Of a stretch of 64,000 nt of DNA, positions 1 to 11,026 are shown piece by piece. The stretch is from WVXT01 sp964403285. Lineage in GTDB: Bacteria; UBA6262; WVXT01. Position numbers and translations under genes: made by a program. Position 1 is the stretch's first letter, and each line of letters opens with the position of its first letter. The DNA is taken from contig CAYOFG010000004.1 in the NCBI GenBank assembly GCA_964403285.1, forward strand, positions 1-64,000, given 5' to 3'. A model generated the notes under the pieces. The model saw nothing but the letters and a program-made list of their open reading frames with translations, did not search any database and was not told the origin of the DNA.

Positions 1-2
1 CC

Positions 3-3000
3 ACGAAGTTAAAGACAGCAACAACAACTGGGTGGAGGTTGGAAAGCTACACCGTGGGAGCGACCACATATACAAGCAATACGAGTTCACTGGTTAAGGT
101 AAATCCCAACACTTCCCAGAAGTATCTACAGGTGCTTCTGCCTGGCGAAGAACCTGTGCCCGGTGATACACAGAATAAAGGCAGAAAAGGAACTCCCGAT
201 TTTGCTCCCGCTCCGGGAAACCAGAATTCTACTGCCGGCACTTCCTTTAATATTACGGTAAGGAAGGTGGATAATTCCTGGAACCTTCTGGAAACCGACT
301 TATCTAACGTACAAATAGCCACTAATGATCCCAATGTGTCTAACGTGGGAACCATAGATCTGATTTTTGGAGTGGGAATAGGTACGGTGACACTCCAGAC
401 TGCTGAAAGTGGAAGGACGATAACTGTGAGCCAGACAGCTCAGGGCTATACTTCAGATACTTCCACATCCTTTACTGTTGATCCCAGCACTTATACTTGC
501 CTGCAGGTTCTCCTGCCAGGCGAATCTCCCGCTCCAGGAAATCTCACAACGCGAGGAAGAAGTGGAACCCCGGATTTCGATTCAGGTACTCCTGGTAATC
601 AGAATGCAGTGGCAGGAACGCCTTTCAATATAACTATAAGAAGGGTGGATAACTACTGGAACTTTGTGACTGGTGAAGTGGCTGATGTTTCCATTACCAG
701 TAATGACCCATACGCGACCTATTTAGGAACTGCTACCTTAACTGGAGGAACTACTACCTGGAGTGTGGTATTGAAGAGAGCTGAGAGTGGGAGGACAATA
801 AGTGTAAGTAAAAGTGGATGGTCTTCTGATACAAGTACTTCCTTCACAGTAAATCCCAGCACGCATCAGTGTTTACAGGTTCTTCTCCCCGGAGAATCAA
901 ACGATGCAGGTAATCAGTCTAATAACGGAAGGATAAGTCCACCATCTATTGAATTAACTGCAGGCACCACATTCTATATTACTGTTAAGACCGTGGATAT
1001 GTACTGGAATCCCACAAAGCCTCCTTACGACATCCTGGTTACTGTGACTTCCAACGACCCCACAAAACCCAACTTAGGTACAGTTGCTGTTGGTCAAACC
1101 ACTGGAGAAGGAATGTTAAGTGTAGTTTTGTATAGGGGAGATACCAACCGAACCATTACAGTTACCCGGAGTGAGTATCAGACTGATACCAGTACCACCT
1201 TTACCGTGAAAGCTGGTGAGACGAGTAAACTCCTGGTTCTTGTTCCCAATGAAAATCCCGATCCTGGTACTGCAACTGGACGTTCGGGAACAGTAGAGGA
1301 CTGGACTGCCGGAAGTTACTATCCGGTTACAGTAAAAGCAGTAGACTACAATTGGAACCCCACAACAGCCACCATAATTGTAGACAAGGTATATACCAAT
1401 GATGATTACAGCAATCCAGTAACAGATCCCATCACCAACGTTACCTTGACTGGCGGAACATCAACATTTATGATGAAGTTGGTGAGTCGCGGTACAAGGA
1501 ATATAATCGCGGAAGATGCTGAGTACGGAAATAATACAAGTTCAGACATTACAGTAGTTCCCGATGACGCTGTTAAATTGCAGGTCCTGGTACCTGGTGA
1601 GGTAGGAGTGCAAGGACATCCTAATGGCAAGCTGGATGTTCTGCCCAGTACCCGCACTGCTGGAGTAGCCTTCGCGGTAACAGTAAATTCTGTTGACCAG
1701 AACTGGAACATCTCCTATTCTACTCGTACTATAAAGCTCACTACCAATGATTCCAATGCTCCTCCCATAAGCAATCAGCAATTAGTTAACGGCACAACTG
1801 TATTTATGGTTACTCTTATAACGGCAAATAGTCCATGGATTAAAGCTGAAGATACTGCACCAACAGATAAACTATTAGAGAACCAGAGCCCCAACATTCC
1901 TGTTCGCACCAATCCCAATCAATATAAGTTGCTTGTGCTTCTGGAAGGAGAATCACCAGACCCAGGAACATCTACTGGCAAGACAGGCCCGGTGACGAAT
2001 CCTACGGCAGGGACGGCCTATGCAGTCAAAGTGAGGGCTTGCGATAACTACTGGAACCTTAATACAAATGCCACTCCTCTGGTAAAAGTAACTGCTAATG
2101 ACCCCTATGCTGTTCTTCCTTCTTCAGCCAATCTCATTGCTGGCACAACTACATTTATGATTACTTTCAAGGTGGCGAATACTACCTGGACAATTACTGC
2201 TATGGACACAGATGCACAACCTCCTCTGTGGTCCGCCTATGTTAATAGCCCGGTTACAGTAGACCCAGCATCACCAGTCAAGTTACAGGTATTAGCTTAT
2301 CCTGAGATACCTCTGCCCGGAACTGATCCCAATGGACAAGGCAAGACAGGCACACCAGACTGGCATGTGGCAGGCTCAAGCTTTAGCGTTACAGTAAATG
2401 CAGTAGATAACTATTGGAATATTGTTAGTACTAATCCTTCTGTTTCAGTAACAACTACAGACCCTTATGATACCCAACCCCTGTCAAAACAACTTGATGA
2501 AGGAACGAATACCTTTAAGATAGAGATGGTAACCAGAGGCTCCTGGGCAATAATCGCTCAAGCATCAGGGTACAATGCGGGAAGTTCCACTGTGACCATC
2601 AATGCGGGAAATGCGAGCAGGCTACAAGTCCTACTTCCTGGAGAAACCGCAAAAGAGGGTAAATGGAATCAACTGCCTTATGGAAAGGAAGGAGACCCTG
2701 ACTATTGGGTGGCGGGCTCTACGTTTAATGTTACTATAAATGCAGTGGACAACTACTGGAACAGGGTAAGCACAACTCCTTATGTTACGGTTACTACTCC
2801 TACAGATCCCAATGATAATGAATCTACTTATTCTGGTAACCTGAATAGCCAGGGAACGATGGATTCTCTCATCAAGCTGGTAACTGCTGGATTAGACACT
2901 GTAAAGGCAGAAGCCTTTGGCCTTGCTACTAGCACAAGTTCAACAACCATAGACCCTGCAGAGGCTGCCTATTTCAAAGTTGAGGTATCTCCTGTGAGTG

Positions 3001-6000
3001 GAGATGCGGGAGACCAGAGAGATATAACTATTACTGCCTATGATAAATGGGCATCCTGGGACCCCATCACGCGCACTGGCGAGGGCAATATTGCTGACGG
3101 AGGATCAGTACCAGGAAATGCCTATCAGGGAACTATCACCTTCAGTTGCAATGACCCATATCCAGCAGGATTGCCCAGTGACTTTACCTTTACACCTCTT
3201 GATGCCGGGACAACCACGTTATACGATCAGGTTGTTCTTTATACAGCAGGAGATTGGTGGGTAGAAGCTACAGATACCTCCAACTCTTCTATCTACGGAA
3301 GGCAGGATAATATTTCAGTCTCTCCCGCACCAGCCTATAAATTTGTGGTAAGTCCCGAGACCAACCAGGATGTGCCGGCGGGTTCTTACCAGGGAATCAC
3401 TGCCTATCTCTCCGATTTCTACGGCAACCAGACACCAGAAGCAGATAAACCTTGCGACCTCACTATTACTGATGTAGTAGGTAGTCCAGGCTATTTGACA
3501 ATTACCTCTACCACAACTAATGCTAATGGTGAGATTGGACCAATCAACTATTATGTGTCCACAACAGCAGGTGATAAGGCGACGATAACTGTTACTACCG
3601 GCACAGTCACCGGGAAATCGGCAGTCATTACTACCATTGGTGGAAATCCCAACTATCTCGTGTTTATCGGGACTCCTCCCGCCACCCTGGTGGCAGGGAA
3701 TGTTACCAGCCAAACTTTTGCTGTTCAGAGGTATGACCAGTACGGGAACATTACCAATATTACCAAGACAACTGTTTATCTCAAATCGAGTTCAAATGGA
3801 GCGAACAAGAGCTTCCGCTATCCCCAGGGAACGATTCTCACTTCTTCTGTACCCGGAGTTGACGGAGAAATCAATATTTACGGTGGTCAAAATACCGCCT
3901 ACTTCTACTATTATGACGAGAAAGCCTCCTGGGATGAGATTACACTGGCTACCTTCACCATAACTGTTAGTTTGAATACGAATTTCGGAGACGGTGATGA
4001 CGATAATACTGGCATAAGGGTTGACCCTGATGCAGTGGTCAATAAACTCGCCTTTACCTCCAGCCCACAGACTTTCACCGCTGGGACTCCTTCTGGGCTC
4101 GTAGCCATACAGACCCAGGATCTGTTCAGTAATCCCAAAAAAGTCAATGGCGATACAAAGATTAACCTCTATTCTCTATCTGTGGGAACCAACTCCTTCT
4201 CCGTCAATATTGATACCTGGACACCCATTACCTATGTTACTATTTCTACCAACACCTACCAAAAGAGTTTCTATTATAAAGATACCAAGTCCGGTATTCA
4301 GACGCTCAAGGTTGACGAGGATGATTCTTATGGATATGGCTGGTTAGCTGGATTCCAGAACCAGACAGTTCTTCCCGACAGGATAACCAAGTTAATGTTC
4401 ACCACCCCTGCTTATATCCCATCTCAGCCCTTGGTGGCGGGTGCTACTTCGTGGATGATGAGAGTGGAGATGCAAGACCAGTTCAGTAATCCCTCAAGAT
4501 TTCTGACTGTGGGGAATCCGCTTTCCTCAAATACTAAGCTTCTCCTCAGCTCAGAGCCATCTGGAGAATACCAGTTCTCCATCTCTTCTATTACTTGGAG
4601 TCCTACCACTGAAGCCTGGATTGTTGTTGGCTCAACTTCCACCAGTTTCTATTACAAGCACTTTAAATATGGAACCTGGACGATTACAGTAGAATCCGCA
4701 GATTATGCCTGGACAGACGCTCTACAGGATGAGAATGTGGTGGGAACTAGTGTGGGTAAGATTGTGTTTATTTCTCCAGAGCCAAAGTTCATTGCCGGAA
4801 CCTGCTCGTCTACGATGACCATCCAGACCCAGGACATCTATGGTAACGTAGCGCCAGTAAGTACTACCACGGTGATAAGTCTACTATCCTCTTCTCCCAG
4901 AGGAGTAGATTTCTCCTGGGATGGGAATATCTGGGGAAGAACAACAGTCACTATTGATGCTGGAAATACGGAAGCAAGCTTCTTCTATACTGATGAAACC
5001 GCAGACAACACCAATATTGTCACTGCCATGGCGCCTCCGGCAAAGGGATGGATTGCAGGAACAACGCCGGTGACAGTGACACCTGCTCAGGCCACAGGCT
5101 TCAGTGTAACTCATGATGGAGCAGCCAGCGTGAACCTTCTGGAGACAATTAGCGTCCAGGCTATAGATGAATTTGGAAATGATGCTACAGGTCCCCCCAA
5201 TGATAATCCGCCTTACGACCAGCCAGAATTCCAGGCTACATATTATACAGGAACAGCAACATTTACTGTCACTGGCCATGCTAAAGTAGAAGATCCAGCT
5301 TCTGCCACATATACATTTACTAAAGCCGACCACGGATTTACTACCTTCAAGATATCTGACGATTACGTAGAGAATGTCCAGATGACTGCCCGGGATATTT
5401 CAAATCCTGCAATTGATGGTACCAGCGAATATATCTCAGTCAATGGCATCAAAGTAACACCCGCCAGCTTAGCACCAACCAATGTCTTTCAGGGTGAGGG
5501 TAGCTTACCAGATAAGGAGTCAGTGGCAATGCTCAGGATGGATATACAGGCAAATCCACAAGCGCCGCCTGAAGCAGATGAAGCACTTTGGACAGACCTG
5601 AAGATTTATAGGATGGGAGATGCACGGGATGAAGATACGCAGGAAGTGATATTATGGAAGGATGGAAGTACAGGCACAATAGGCGAATTTGATGCACCTC
5701 TTCCTCCAGACAATTTCACTCTCGGCGTTCCTTCGCCTTACGATATACCACTTGCGGTGTCCACTTTCATCGGAGAGACAGGAATAATGACTCTTAATCT
5801 GGGTGGCCGAGCGCAGACACTGGATAAGTCTTTACAGATATACTTTCTCACAGTTAATGTTAGCACAGCTGCAGTGCCGGGGCGAAATTTTGGCATAGAG
5901 ATTGAGAAGCCAGGAGACTTCACTTTGGTATTTCCTGAAGTCCAGATTGGCAAAGACAACTTCGCCATACAGACTGCCTCATCCACAATCCAATCAGCAC

Positions 6001-9000
6001 CTGCTGAGATGCAGGTCACACCATACAATCTGGTCTATTCTACTGAGACTTATCAGCAGGGCACCAAGAATTTGGCAATGGTAAGAGTGGCTCTGGTGAC
6101 AGATAGGTTTACTGCTGATTGGACGAAAATTAAGATTATTAGAAAGGGAACGGGTGGTTTTGATCCTGATGTGGAAGAAGTTAAAATATATAAAGATAGG
6201 GAACCATTGGGCAGTTTTCAGCCTGCTGTGGATAGAGTGATAAGTTCTGGATTTAACGAATTTGATGCAGGTCAAGTGCTGATTGATATTGATAGTGATA
6301 ACGTGGCAGTGGGAGACCAGCCGGAAGTAGTCACTACCAGTCCCCAGGACTACTTTATCGTCTTCTCCATTCACGATAGCGCTACTGTTGGCTCCACGAT
6401 TGGTGCTGAGTGTGGGGTAGGAAGTTTCTGGGTAGAAGATCCTGCCACTGTCAATCAAGAGCCATTTGAATCCGGGAAGCCAACAATTACTGCTACCGAA
6501 GACAGTTTAACAGTAGCAGGCGGAGCTGCTGGTGGCAGCGTGAACGTAGCACCTGCTGAGTTGATTCAGGGGACAACAAACCAGGCTATGCTCCACTTCA
6601 AACTTTCCAGTGACGCACATACGGTCCTCTGGGAAAAGTTGAGAGTAGACCTTATAGGGGCGGGAACTTACGCAGATGTGGATAAGGCGAAGGTGTTCAA
6701 GTGGAATAGCGGCGCAGTTGACGGGATAGGAAGGCCAATAATAGACTTCGATGGTCCTGACAACGACCCCATAACCATGGCTGATAATGACTACCAGCTC
6801 GGCTGGTCAATCTTTACTTCCACAACTACGTTAATTCAGATAAGCAATCCAATTACCGGTAAAACTTATGAAGAGATAACCACCACTCCTAAGAGTTACT
6901 TGGTGACCTTGGATGTGGATGTTTTAGCAACTCCACAGGATGATGCCCTTGGTCTTAGAGTGAGTAGCTCCACCTACTTCAGTGTTCTTGGCGCTGATAT
7001 TGTATCACCTGCAGGGTTCCCCAGATACAGCTCCCGGTCGAGGGTTGTGAGATACGCTGATACAATTACAGTGGTACCTGAATCTATTGCTTCTGCCACG
7101 GCAATGCAGGGTTCTGGTGATCCCGACCCCACTGATCCAGCCGACCCACCGGCTCCTATTCTTCAACTTGACCTCTCTTGTAACCAGTCCGATTCCATCT
7201 GGACAAATATTCGCATAGATAGAACAGGAACAGCTGAAGATAGCGAAGTCACCTCAGTAACTGTGTGGAAAGATAATTCTTACCAGGGTGATATAGGCAA
7301 TTTCGATACTGTAAACGATATACTAATAAGTAATCCTACAAAAGTCTTCATAGGCAAAACAGCCAATATCACTCTCACCAACCCCCAGACAATAATAACC
7401 AGTCCTCAGACCTACTTCATCGCCTATGCCATCAAGGACGCAGCAGTACCTGGAGGAACTCTGGGAGCCAAAATAGAAGATGCCAGTTGGATAACCATAC
7501 AGGATCCTAATGAGACAATAGAATTTACTGTTCTCCCCGCCACTTCCACTCTTCTTCAAATATATCCTAAACCGCGGACTTTAACGGTGGAAGGGTTTGA
7601 CATAGCAGGACTTTCCGGAACACTTTTCAGTTCAATCGGCTCGACAGATACGATAATTCCCGTAGATTCTACTCTCGATTTGAGGGACTTCTTATTCTCT
7701 GGGCATATAAGGATTGATGAAGAAATTATTAGACATACGGGAAGGACAAATACCACTTTTGAAGGTGTGACCAGAGGCGCTTCTGGTAGTCAACCAGACA
7801 TCCATCTTGCGGGAGCACCTGTGGAGAAGTACTTCTTCCAGAATGATAAGAATATCTGGATGGCTTCTCTGGATATGATTTCTAATTCTCCTTATCCAGT
7901 GGGAGTGGGATGGAATGGACTGAGACTTATCCTCACCGGCACAGGGCTATATACAGATATCAGTGAGGTCAAAGTCTGGAGAGACAACAACGCCAACACG
8001 TTTCTGGATGGAAATGATGTCCTGGTGGCTACTGCCACATTTACTGGCACGGATGTTTCCATTCAATTCCCCGCCACTCAGTATGTCTACGATTATTCCC
8101 AGTACTATTTCCTGACTTTCTCATTATCGGGAAGCGCCACTCCCGATGCCTTGGCAGGATTGAAGATAGATGGTCCTAACGATATTTATCAGGTTTCGCC
8201 ACATATTGTTGAGGGAACCTTCCCCATTCTCTCTACTGAGATTGAAATCCATCCCACAAGGGATGAACTTATAACGAGCTTTACTGACATAAGCGGCGCT
8301 GCTGTACCACTGATTCAAGGGAAAAAGAATGTAGGTATGTTAAAGATGATTCTATCCAGTAATGAGAATACGATTATCTGGAATAAACTGAGAGTTAATC
8401 GCACAGGCACCGGCACAGATAGCGATGTGTCCACAGTTAAAATTTATCGGGATGGGGCTCCCTATGAAGGAACATTCCAGCTCAGTAATGATACTCTCAT
8501 CACTACAGGCGTAAATACCTTTATTGATACACTCGCTGATATCAGTCTCCTTCAGCCCGAGGTTATCGGCACTACGCCCAGGGCATACTTTGTGGTTCTT
8601 GACATCTATCAGCTTGCTCAGGTGGGCAAGTCGATGGGTATTGCTATCTCTTCCGCAACCTACTTTACGGTTCAGGGTGTAGACATAGTCAGGCCAACAA
8701 GTTTTACTACCACAAATCTCATAGTCAACGAGTATGCAGATACTGTTACAGTAACGCCCTTAGAGTCTACCCAGACTCCCACCCAGGTTGTGCAGGGTGC
8801 CCAGAACGTGCCCATGCATAAGTTCACTCTGAAGACCAACCAGTCAGGTGCATTGTGGACAGGAGTGAAGGTGAGAAGAACGGGAACACCGTTAAGCCGC
8901 GATGTTGACGTGGAGAGAGTAAAGATATATCGTGACCTGGATAACAATGGACTGTTCAGTGCAACCTCTGATGTACAGGTATCAATCTCCACTATTACCT

Positions 9001-10736
9001 ATAGTTTCACTGACCAGGCAGTAAATGTCTACTTTGGTACTCCGCAAGTAATAGGGACTGCTCCTCAGACTTATTTCCTCATCTATGATATAGCAGTGGA
9101 TGCTACACTGAACGAACAGGTGGGAGCAATGTTTGACGGACCTGCCTGCTTCTTCTTCCCTGTTCCGCCAAATAACGTGGATAACCCGGTCAGTGAAGAC
9201 CTTGGTCCTGGCTACTGGGATATCACTATGCCCATCGGGAAATTCCCCTTCGAATCGCCTAAAGTTGCGGTGAAGACTCTGGAATTGAACCTGGTAGCTC
9301 AAGACTTAGCTCCTGGAGGAGCGAGACAAAAAGAGAAGGACGTGATAATGCAGAGGCTTGCTCTATCAGTAAATATGAACAGGGCAGAATGGAATATTCT
9401 TACAGTGGAGGAGATAGATACAGCCCAGGATAGCGACTTCGCTTTAGTCAAACTCTATCGTGATGCGGATGGAGATGGAGTTTTCACCTCCGGGACAGAT
9501 GTTCTAATAGGCACGGGTAGTTTCAGTGGAGGAATAGCAAATCTCACCATCGATGGCAACACCGCGCCAGGGATTCAACCTGAACTTATTATGCCCACCA
9601 TTACTTACTATTTTGTGGCCCTGGATATAAGTAATACAGCAGATCCGGGAAAGAAGATTCTGTTGCAACTGACTACGGAAGATTTCATAGATGTCAAGCC
9701 AACCACTATTCAGAGAAACTACACTACTCCCATCCAGACTTCTATTACCAGAATAAGGGACTATCGTACTCCTACAACTCCGGTAGTGCGTACTAAGGAG
9801 TGGACGAACGATGCTTCCAAGATGGCAGCGAAATGGGAATCTGACTCTCCCTTAGGAGTTGTGGAAAGCATTTGCGCTGTGGGAACAGGGCCCGGAGGAA
9901 CGGACAGGACAAATAATCAGTGGCTCTCTGCAGGCGGTGATTATGAAACTCTGGTCTCGGGAATGAGCCTCCAGCAATACCGCCCGCAAGAGTCTGGGCC
10001 CGTCTATTACTTCTCGGTTATAACTCGCAGTGTAAGTGGAGGAGTTATTCTTTTCAGTGATCCAGGCTATAAACAATTTAAAGTGGACATTACGCCACCG
10101 ACTACTCTTGATGCACCGGTTCCTGAAATATCAGCTGAGACAGGAGCTACCTCTTATAATGTCCACTGGGATTTCGCTAATGACCCAGAGTCGGGTGTTG
10201 GGGCTTATGAGTTAGAGGAGAAAGCGGACACATCGCCACTGTGGAAGACGATAAGTAGCGCCATTCCCGGAGACAGCCAGAATTATGCAATAACTGGAAA
10301 AGAGCAAGGACATTTCTACTACTACCGTGTCCGCGCCAAGAATGGCGCGGGAAGCTGGAGTGAGTGGTCTCGTGCTTCTAGTCCGGCAGTTACCGGACTT
10401 CCTAAAGATATACTTTCCGATGTATCAAACTACCCAAATCCAGCAACAGGCGATTATACAACAATTGCTTATACTCTCAAGTACGATGCAAGGGTTACTA
10501 TCGAACTCTATGACCTACTGGGATATCCCGTCCTGATGGAGGAGTTCAAACCAAGCAGTGACCAAGGGTCTCAAGGACCGAACGAGTGGGTCTGGTATCT
10601 GCAAAACGAAATGGGAGATAAGGTGGCAAAGGGTGGTTATATTTGCCGGATTACCGTTGATGTTGAGGATAGCCGGGCGCCGAAGAGTGAGGACCGCACT
10701 GTGCAAATAGTCAGGAAGATAGGTGTAATCCATTAA
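3..10736 (+). CDS. Giant secreted repeat protein with FlgD-like/type-IX-like C-terminal domain (5' partial)
   Basis: The reading frame is open to the left edge, so the true start and any signal peptide lie outside; 3,577 codons are visible. Numbering from the TTG at 39: residues ~28-960 hold eight ~120-aa Ig-like units, each opening with a variant of LQVLLPGE and carrying VDNYWN. Residues ~1330-1690 hold three units with AGT and QTQDxxxNP motifs. Residues ~1800-3240 hold eight ~180-aa units with W..L+I.R.GT..D.DV..VKIY+D and PQ.YF. Two fibronectin-III-like domains follow (~3245-3450). The C-terminus (~3455-3565) has an SNYPNP motif, a LYDLLG strand and a GGY ending, typical of FlgD Ig-like or type IX sorting domains. 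Inference: an exported surface adhesin or filament. Residues ~2528-2597 look inserted and phage-tail-like. The downstream PorV-like gene fits a type-IX-like export route. Confidence 0.85.
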   Translation, partial: TKLKTATTTGWRLESYTVGATTYTSNTSSLVKVNPNTSQKYLQVLLPGEEPVPGDTQNKGRKGTPDFAPAPGNQNSTAGTSFNITVRKVDNSWNLLETDLSNVQIATNDPNVSNVGTIDLIFGVGIGTVTLQTAESGRTITVSQTAQGYTSDTSTSFTVDPSTYTCLQVLLPGESPAPGNLTTRGRSGTPDFDSGTPGNQNAVAGTPFNITIRRVDNYWNFVTGEVADVSITSNDPYATYLGTATLTGGTTTWSVVLKRAESGRTISVSKSGWSSDTSTSFTVNPSTHQCLQVLLPGESNDAGNQSNNGRISPPSIELTAGTTFYITVKTVDMYWNPTKPPYDILVTVTSNDPTKPNLGTVAVGQTTGEGMLSVVLYRGDTNRTITVTRSEYQTDTSTTFTVKAGETSKLLVLVPNENPDPGTATGRSGTVEDWTAGSYYPVTVKAVDYNWNPTTATIIVDKVYTNDDYSNPVTDPITNVTLTGGTSTFMMKLVSRGTRNIIAEDAEYGNNTSSDITVVPDDAVKLQVLVPGEVGVQGHPNGKLDVLPSTRTAGVAFAVTVNSVDQNWNISYSTRTIKLTTNDSNAPPISNQQLVNGTTVFMVTLITANSPWIKAEDTAPTDKLLENQSPNIPVRTNPNQYKLLVLLEGESPDPGTSTGKTGPVTNPTAGTAYAVKVRACDNYWNLNTNATPLVKVTANDPYAVLPSSANLIAGTTTFMITFKVANTTWTITAMDTDAQPPLWSAYVNSPVTVDPASPVKLQVLAYPEIPLPGTDPNGQGKTGTPDWHVAGSSFSVTVNAVDNYWNIVSTNPSVSVTTTDPYDTQPLSKQLDEGTNTFKIEMVTRGSWAIIAQASGYNAGSSTVTINAGNASRLQVLLPGETAKEGKWNQLPYGKEGDPDYWVAGSTFNVTINAVDNYWNRVSTTPYVTVTTPTDPNDNESTYSGNLNSQGTMDSLIKLVTAGLDTVKAEAFGLATSTSSTTIDPAEAAYFKVEVSPVSGDAGDQRDITITAYDKWASWDPITRTGEGNIADGGSVPGNAYQGTITFSCNDPYPAGLPSDFTFTPLDAGTTTLYDQVVLYTAGDWWVEATDTSNSSIYGRQDNISVSPAPAYKFVVSPETNQDVPAGSYQGITAYLSDFYGNQTPEADKPCDLTITDVVGSPGYLTITSTTTNANGEIGPINYYVSTTAGDKATITVTTGTVTGKSAVITTIGGNPNYLVFIGTPPATLVAGNVTSQTFAVQRYDQYGNITNITKTTVYLKSSSNGANKSFRYPQGTILTSSVPGVDGEINIYGGQNTAYFYYYDEKASWDEITLATFTITVSLNTNFGDGDDDNTGIRVDPDAVVNKLAFTSSPQTFTAGTPSGLVAIQTQDLFSNPKKVNGDTKINLYSLSVGTNSFSVNIDTWTPITYVTISTNTYQKSFYYKDTKSGIQTLKVDEDDSYGYGWLAGFQNQTVLPDRITKLMFTTPAYIPSQPLVAGATSWMMRVEMQDQFSNPSRFLTVGNPLSSNTKLLLSSEPSGEYQFSISSITWSPTTEAWIVVGSTSTSFYYKHFKYGTWTITVESADYAWTDALQDENVVGTSVGKIVFISPEPKFIAGTCSSTMTIQTQDIYGNVAPVSTTTVISLLSSSPRGVDFSWDGNIWGRTTVTIDAGNTEASFFYTDETADNTNIVTAMAPPAKGWIAGTTPVTVTPAQATGFSVTHDGAASVNLLETISVQAIDEFGNDATGPPNDNPPYDQPEFQATYYTGTATFTVTGHAKVEDPASATYTFTKADHGFTTFKISDDYVENVQMTARDISNPAIDGTSEYISVNGIKVTPASLAPTNVFQGEGSLPDKESVAMLRMDIQANPQAPPEADEALWTDLKIYRMGDARDEDTQEVILWKDGSTGTIGEFDAPLPPDNFTLGVPSPYDIPLAVSTFIGETGIMTLNLGGRAQTLDKSLQIYFLTVNVSTAAVPGRNFGIEIEKPGDFTLVFPEVQIGKDNFAIQTASSTIQSAPAEMQVTPYNLVYSTETYQQGTKNLAMVRVALVTDRFTADWTKIKIIRKGTGGFDPDVEEVKIYKDREPLGSFQPAVDRVISSGFNEFDAGQVLIDIDSDNVAVGDQPEVVTTSPQDYFIVFSIHDSATVGSTIGAECGVGSFWVEDPATVNQEPFESGKPTITATEDSLTVAGGAAGGSVNVAPAELIQGTTNQAMLHFKLSSDAHTVLWEKLRVDLIGAGTYADVDKAKVFKWNSGAVDGIGRPIIDFDGPDNDPITMADNDYQLGWSIFTSTTTLIQISNPITGKTYEEITTTPKSYLVTLDVDVLATPQDDALGLRVSSSTYFSVLGADIVSPAGFPRYSSRSRVVRYADTITVVPESIASATAMQGSGDPDPTDPADPPAPILQLDLSCNQSDSIWTNIRIDRTGTAEDSEVTSVTVWKDNSYQGDIGNFDTVNDILISNPTKVFIGKTANITLTNPQTIITSPQTYFIAYAIKDAAVPGGTLGAKIEDASWITIQDPNETIEFTVLPATSTLLQIYPKPRTLTVEGFDIAGLSGTLFSSIGSTDTIIPVDSTLDLRDFLFSGHIRIDEEIIRHTGRTNTTFEGVTRGASGSQPDIHLAGAPVEKYFFQNDKNIWMASLDMISNSPYPVGVGWNGLRLILTGTGLYTDISEVKVWRDNNANTFLDGNDVLVATATFTGTDVSIQFPATQYVYDYSQYYFLTFSLSGSATPDALAGLKIDGPNDIYQVSPHIVEGTFPILSTEIEIHPTRDELITSFTDISGAAVPLIQGKKNVGMLKMILSSNENTIIWNKLRVNRTGTGTDSDVSTVKIYRDGAPYEGTFQLSNDTLITTGVNTFIDTLADISLLQPEVIGTTPRAYFVVLDIYQLAQVGKSMGIAISSATYFTVQGVDIVRPTSFTTTNLIVNEYADTVTVTPLESTQTPTQVVQGAQNVPMHKFTLKTNQSGALWTGVKVRRTGTPLSRDVDVERVKIYRDLDNNGLFSATSDVQVSISTITYSFTDQAVNVYFGTPQVIGTAPQTYFLIYDIAVDATLNEQVGAMFDGPACFFFPVPPNNVDNPVSEDLGPGYWDITMPIGKFPFESPKVAVKTLELNLVAQDLAPGGARQKEKDVIMQRLALSVNMNRAEWNILTVEEIDTAQDSDFALVKLYRDADGDGVFTSGTDVLIGTGSFSGGIANLTIDGNTAPGIQPELIMPTITYYFVALDISNTADPGKKILLQLTTEDFIDVKPTTIQRNYTTPIQTSITRIRDYRTPTTPVVRTKEWTNDASKMAAKWESDSPLGVVESICAVGTGPGGTDRTNNQWLSAGGDYETLVSGMSLQQYRPQESGPVYYFSVITRSVSGGVILFSDPGYKQFKVDITPPTTLDAPVPEISAETGATSYNVHWDFANDPESGVGAYELEEKADTSPLWKTISSAIPGDSQNYAITGKEQGHFYYYRVRAKNGAGSWSEWSRASSPAVTGLPKDILSDVSNYPNPATGDYTTIAYTLKYDARVTIELYDLLGYPVLMEEFKPSSDQGSQGPNEWVWYLQNEMGDKVAKGGYICRITVDVEDSRAPKSEDRTVQIVRKIGVIH

Positions 10737-10742
10737 TGGGTG

Positions 10743-10830
10743 TTGGTCGGTCGCCCTTCAGGGTGACGAAATCGGCACTCTAAAGAGTGCCCGACCAGGT
10801 TAGGTCGCTCACCCTTCAGGGTGACGAAAG
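10743..10830. repeat. Compound palindromic repeat (family B), one full and one partial copy
   Basis: The first copy (10743-10798) has outer arms TTGGTCGG and CCGACCA that enclose two small hairpins, one built on CCCTTCAGGG and one on GGCACTCT/AGAGTGCC. A second copy, cut after the first hairpin, follows at 10799-10830. A full copy recurs at 60186-60242. No open reading frame is present. It separates the giant gene from the riboswitch promoter. Confidence 0.75.
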
Positions 10831-10848
10831 TTTCGTCTGAAAAAGTAG

Positions 10849-10877
10849 TTGACAAACAGATAATTTTGTGGTAATAT
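10849..10877 (+). promoter_or_regulatory. Sigma-70-type promoter of the motor operon
   Basis: A perfect -35 TTGACA (10849-10854), a 17-base spacer and -10 TAATAT (10872-10877), with an extended TGg just before the -10. It lies 28 bases upstream of the riboswitch aptamer, so transcription would begin just ahead of it. Confidence 0.8.
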
Positions 10878-10904
10878 TAATTTGGAAATTAAATATGTTA
10901 AACT

Positions 10905-10993
10905 AGTCCGATAAGGGCAAACTCCGAGTAATCGGAGGACGCAAAGCCACGGGGCCGATACGGCTAGCCGGGTTGCCGAAGATTAGAAGGACT
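10905..10993 (+). promoter_or_regulatory. Cyclic-di-GMP-I (GEMM) riboswitch aptamer
   Basis: The conserved GEMM-I core is visible: GGCAAAC (10916-10922), then GGAGGACGCAAAGCCACGGG starting near 10935, a variable hairpin, and AGCCGGGTTGCC ending near 10978. A closing P1 helix can be drawn between AGTCC (10905-10909) and GGACT (10989-10993). The family binds cyclic di-GMP and usually controls motility, adhesion or envelope genes. It lies in the leader of the PorV/FliG/MotAB operon. Confidence 0.93.
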
Positions 10994-11026
10994 GAGGAAA
11001 AACTTTTTCTTCAGGTCGGTAACGTT

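Noticed and set aside
39..60. TTG 39 as the start of the giant protein
   Set aside because: The frame stays open to base 3, and the upstream codons (KLKTATTTGW) align with the same part of other repeats, so the gene continues beyond the left edge.
2..97. Plus-2 frame at the left edge reading VKDSNNNWVEVG, resembling a repeat motif
   Set aside because: It stops at 97 and does not join the LQVLLPGE series; the other frame aligns better.
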